Positions 45,001-46,433 of a stretch of DNA of 46,433 nucleotides are shown here, in pieces. The notes under the pieces are model-generated. The model was given only the letters and a program-made list of their open reading frames with translations, ran no database searches and was not told the origin of the DNA. Position 1 is the stretch's first letter, and the number at the start of each line of letters is the position of its first letter. The position numbers were made by a program, and so were the translations under genes. Source of the DNA: Saccoglossus kowalevskii (Eukaryota > Hemichordata > Enteropneusta > Harrimaniidae); contig NW_003154241.1 in the NCBI RefSeq assembly GCF_000003605.2, forward strand, positions 1-46,433, written 5' to 3'.

Positions 45001-45880
45001 AAGTCCAGATGCAATCAATGACCGTCTTTATGGTCAGCTATTGTACATATAACGAGAAGATATATACAGTATTTTCTCTAATAGAACCACAACTACAATT
45101 GCAGAACAAATTGAGAGAATTCAACATTTCACTACAGATTACCCCTCTTTCACCATCAATACCAATTTCAGTTTAACATTTTCAATAATTGTAATTTTTT
45201 TAAATTTCAATGAAAGTTGAAACAAAAGAAGTTGATACTACAAATCAAATTAAGAATAAAATGTTTTGGTTCAAAGTTTGGCTGGAAATCAACGAACTAT
45301 TTTGTTAGATGTGACAACATAGTTTGGATGAATTCGAATAGAGGAAATTTGATAGAATATTGTGACAATGATTTTCTTATTACATAATAAAATATTGCAA
45401 CCCCATTATAGGCTTGATTAAAAGAAATACGGCTAACAAAAACTATGCTACATGTAAGAACAAAACTGTACTTCCAGCATAAATAAAAAACAATAAATAG
45501 CATGATAATTCTGTAATACTTTTCTTTTAAATAGTTAAACAATTGCATCTTATCACATGATCATGGTGCATATCATTTACTGTAATAATGTGTAGTGTGA
45601 AATAACTAGCCAATCATTCCATGTGTGTTCAAACAGCACATGGAGAAAAACCAATCATGTGACAGTACTATATTCATCACAGCAATGTGAGCATGTCAGA
45701 TTGAATAACTATAATGCAATAACAACAAGTCATTGAAAATGACACAGTCCCCGTTAAGTTCTCTTTGTGCTCGTCATATTAAAGCGAAGGGGTTGTCGCG
45801 AGCATGTCCTTGAAACTTGAGTTCCAAGTGGCGTATACAACAGATTGTTTATTTAAATCAAAACACGTGTTTCGTGTCAT
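39096..45880. other. 3' flank of the exchanger gene and AT-rich intergenic DNA
   Basis: The first several hundred bases are probably 3' untranslated region. Beyond that no gene is recognised on either strand. At 42370-42500 there is a single fragment related in wording (ATGGCCGCCAT, AAGTTTGAATG, AAGACATGTC) to the tandem units at the right edge of the window. Confidence 0.55.
39630..39639 (+). terminator. Candidate polyadenylation signals of the exchanger gene
   Basis: Two overlapping AATAAA hexamers about 535 nt after the stop codon. No nearer AATAAA is seen. A further pair occurs near 40340. Confidence 0.4.
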
Positions 45881-45899
45881 AGTAATATGGCCAAAATAA

Positions 45900-46433
45900 A
45901 AACAGCCGTTATTCAGCCATCTTTGATCTGATCATGAAACACACTGATATGTATGATGTATGTGCCAAATACAAATGAAAATGGTACATAAATTGTGGAA
46001 ATATAGTAGTAAGGCCAAAAAGTCAGATGGCTGTCAATTGGCCATCCTTTGAAACAAATTGTCATGGACATGCATCCTAACATGTATAAAGTACATGTAT
46101 GTGCCAAATTTGAATGAAAACTGACAGAGCACGTCCAAGATACCGCATAAAAAAACAAAAACAAGATGCCTGCCAGTCGACCATCTTTGATCCCATTGCG
46201 AAATAAATCGTCATGGACATGTATCCTAACATGTATAATCTATGTACCAAGTTTGAATGACAACTGACAAAGCATGTCCAAAAAACAACATTTCAAAAAA
46301 CAAATGGCTGCCAGTCGGCTATCTTTGATCCAATTGTGAAATAAATCATCATGGACATGTATCCTAACATGTATAATCTATGTACCAAGTTTGAATGAAA
46401 ACTGACAAAGCATGTCCAAAATACAACATTTTG
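45900..46433. repeat. Degenerate tandem array of about 138-149 bp units, running off the window
   Basis: Units contain CATCTTTGATC, GTCATGGACATGTATCCTAA and AAGTTTGAATG-AACTGACA. The anchor GGACATG/GGACATGTATCC recurs at 46066, 46215 and 46353. A more diverged unit begins about 45900. The array is cut by the window edge. Confidence 0.85.

Overview
The window is animal (metazoan) nuclear DNA. Its genes are split by GT-AG introns, intergenic DNA is long and AT-rich, and there are many tandem repeats, short foldback elements and MITE-like elements. A marine invertebrate is plausible, but I cannot name the phylum or species. Only three genes can be supported, all from protein-family similarity plus in-frame splice junctions.

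Left part (minus strand): two paralogous Mpv17/PMP22-family genes lie in tandem, both closest in pattern to MPV17-like protein (MPV17L). The first (5008 down to 2456) is complete in four exons and encodes about 205 residues. The second (23947 down to at least 18782) shows three exons of almost the same lengths and identical intron phases. Its last exon is not securely found.

Between and inside these genes are: a 157-bp degenerate tandem array with a hairpin tail (7450-8315), a TA-flanked MITE (10584-10793), a 39-bp minisatellite of about 40 units (13965-15521) that stays open in several frames on both strands, a three-copy 50-bp repeat, and three copies of a TTAA-flanked MITE. There are also three very small perfect palindromes (22, 28 and 38 bp) that begin CATGGA and end TCCATG. 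Each is flanked by its own 7-bp direct repeat, as if inserted by a mobile process.

Right part (plus strand): one Na+/Ca2+ exchanger (SLC8/NCX family) gene runs from a start at 29828 to a stop at 39095 in eight recognised exons, about 808 residues. Its overall architecture is that of NCX: five N-terminal membrane segments, a cytosolic loop with two Calx-beta domains, and C-terminal membrane segments. The ion-coordinating signatures of both alpha-repeats are changed (LGSRTTE and LGTCIVD where the family has LGSSAPE and LGTSVPD), and the conserved GN-x-x-GSN stretch of alpha-2 is shortened and lacks its asparagines. The reading frame is intact, so this looks like a maintained paralog with altered or lost transport rather than a decayed copy. 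One of its introns holds a 67-bp tandem array in which most units carry a perfect 5' splice-site motif, and an LTR-like GC-rich island.

From 39100 to the end I see no gene, only AT-rich DNA and the start of another degenerate tandem array at the right edge. The Mpv17-like pair and the exchanger are not known to act together; they are simply neighbours, transcribed divergently from the 24-29.8 kb interval.
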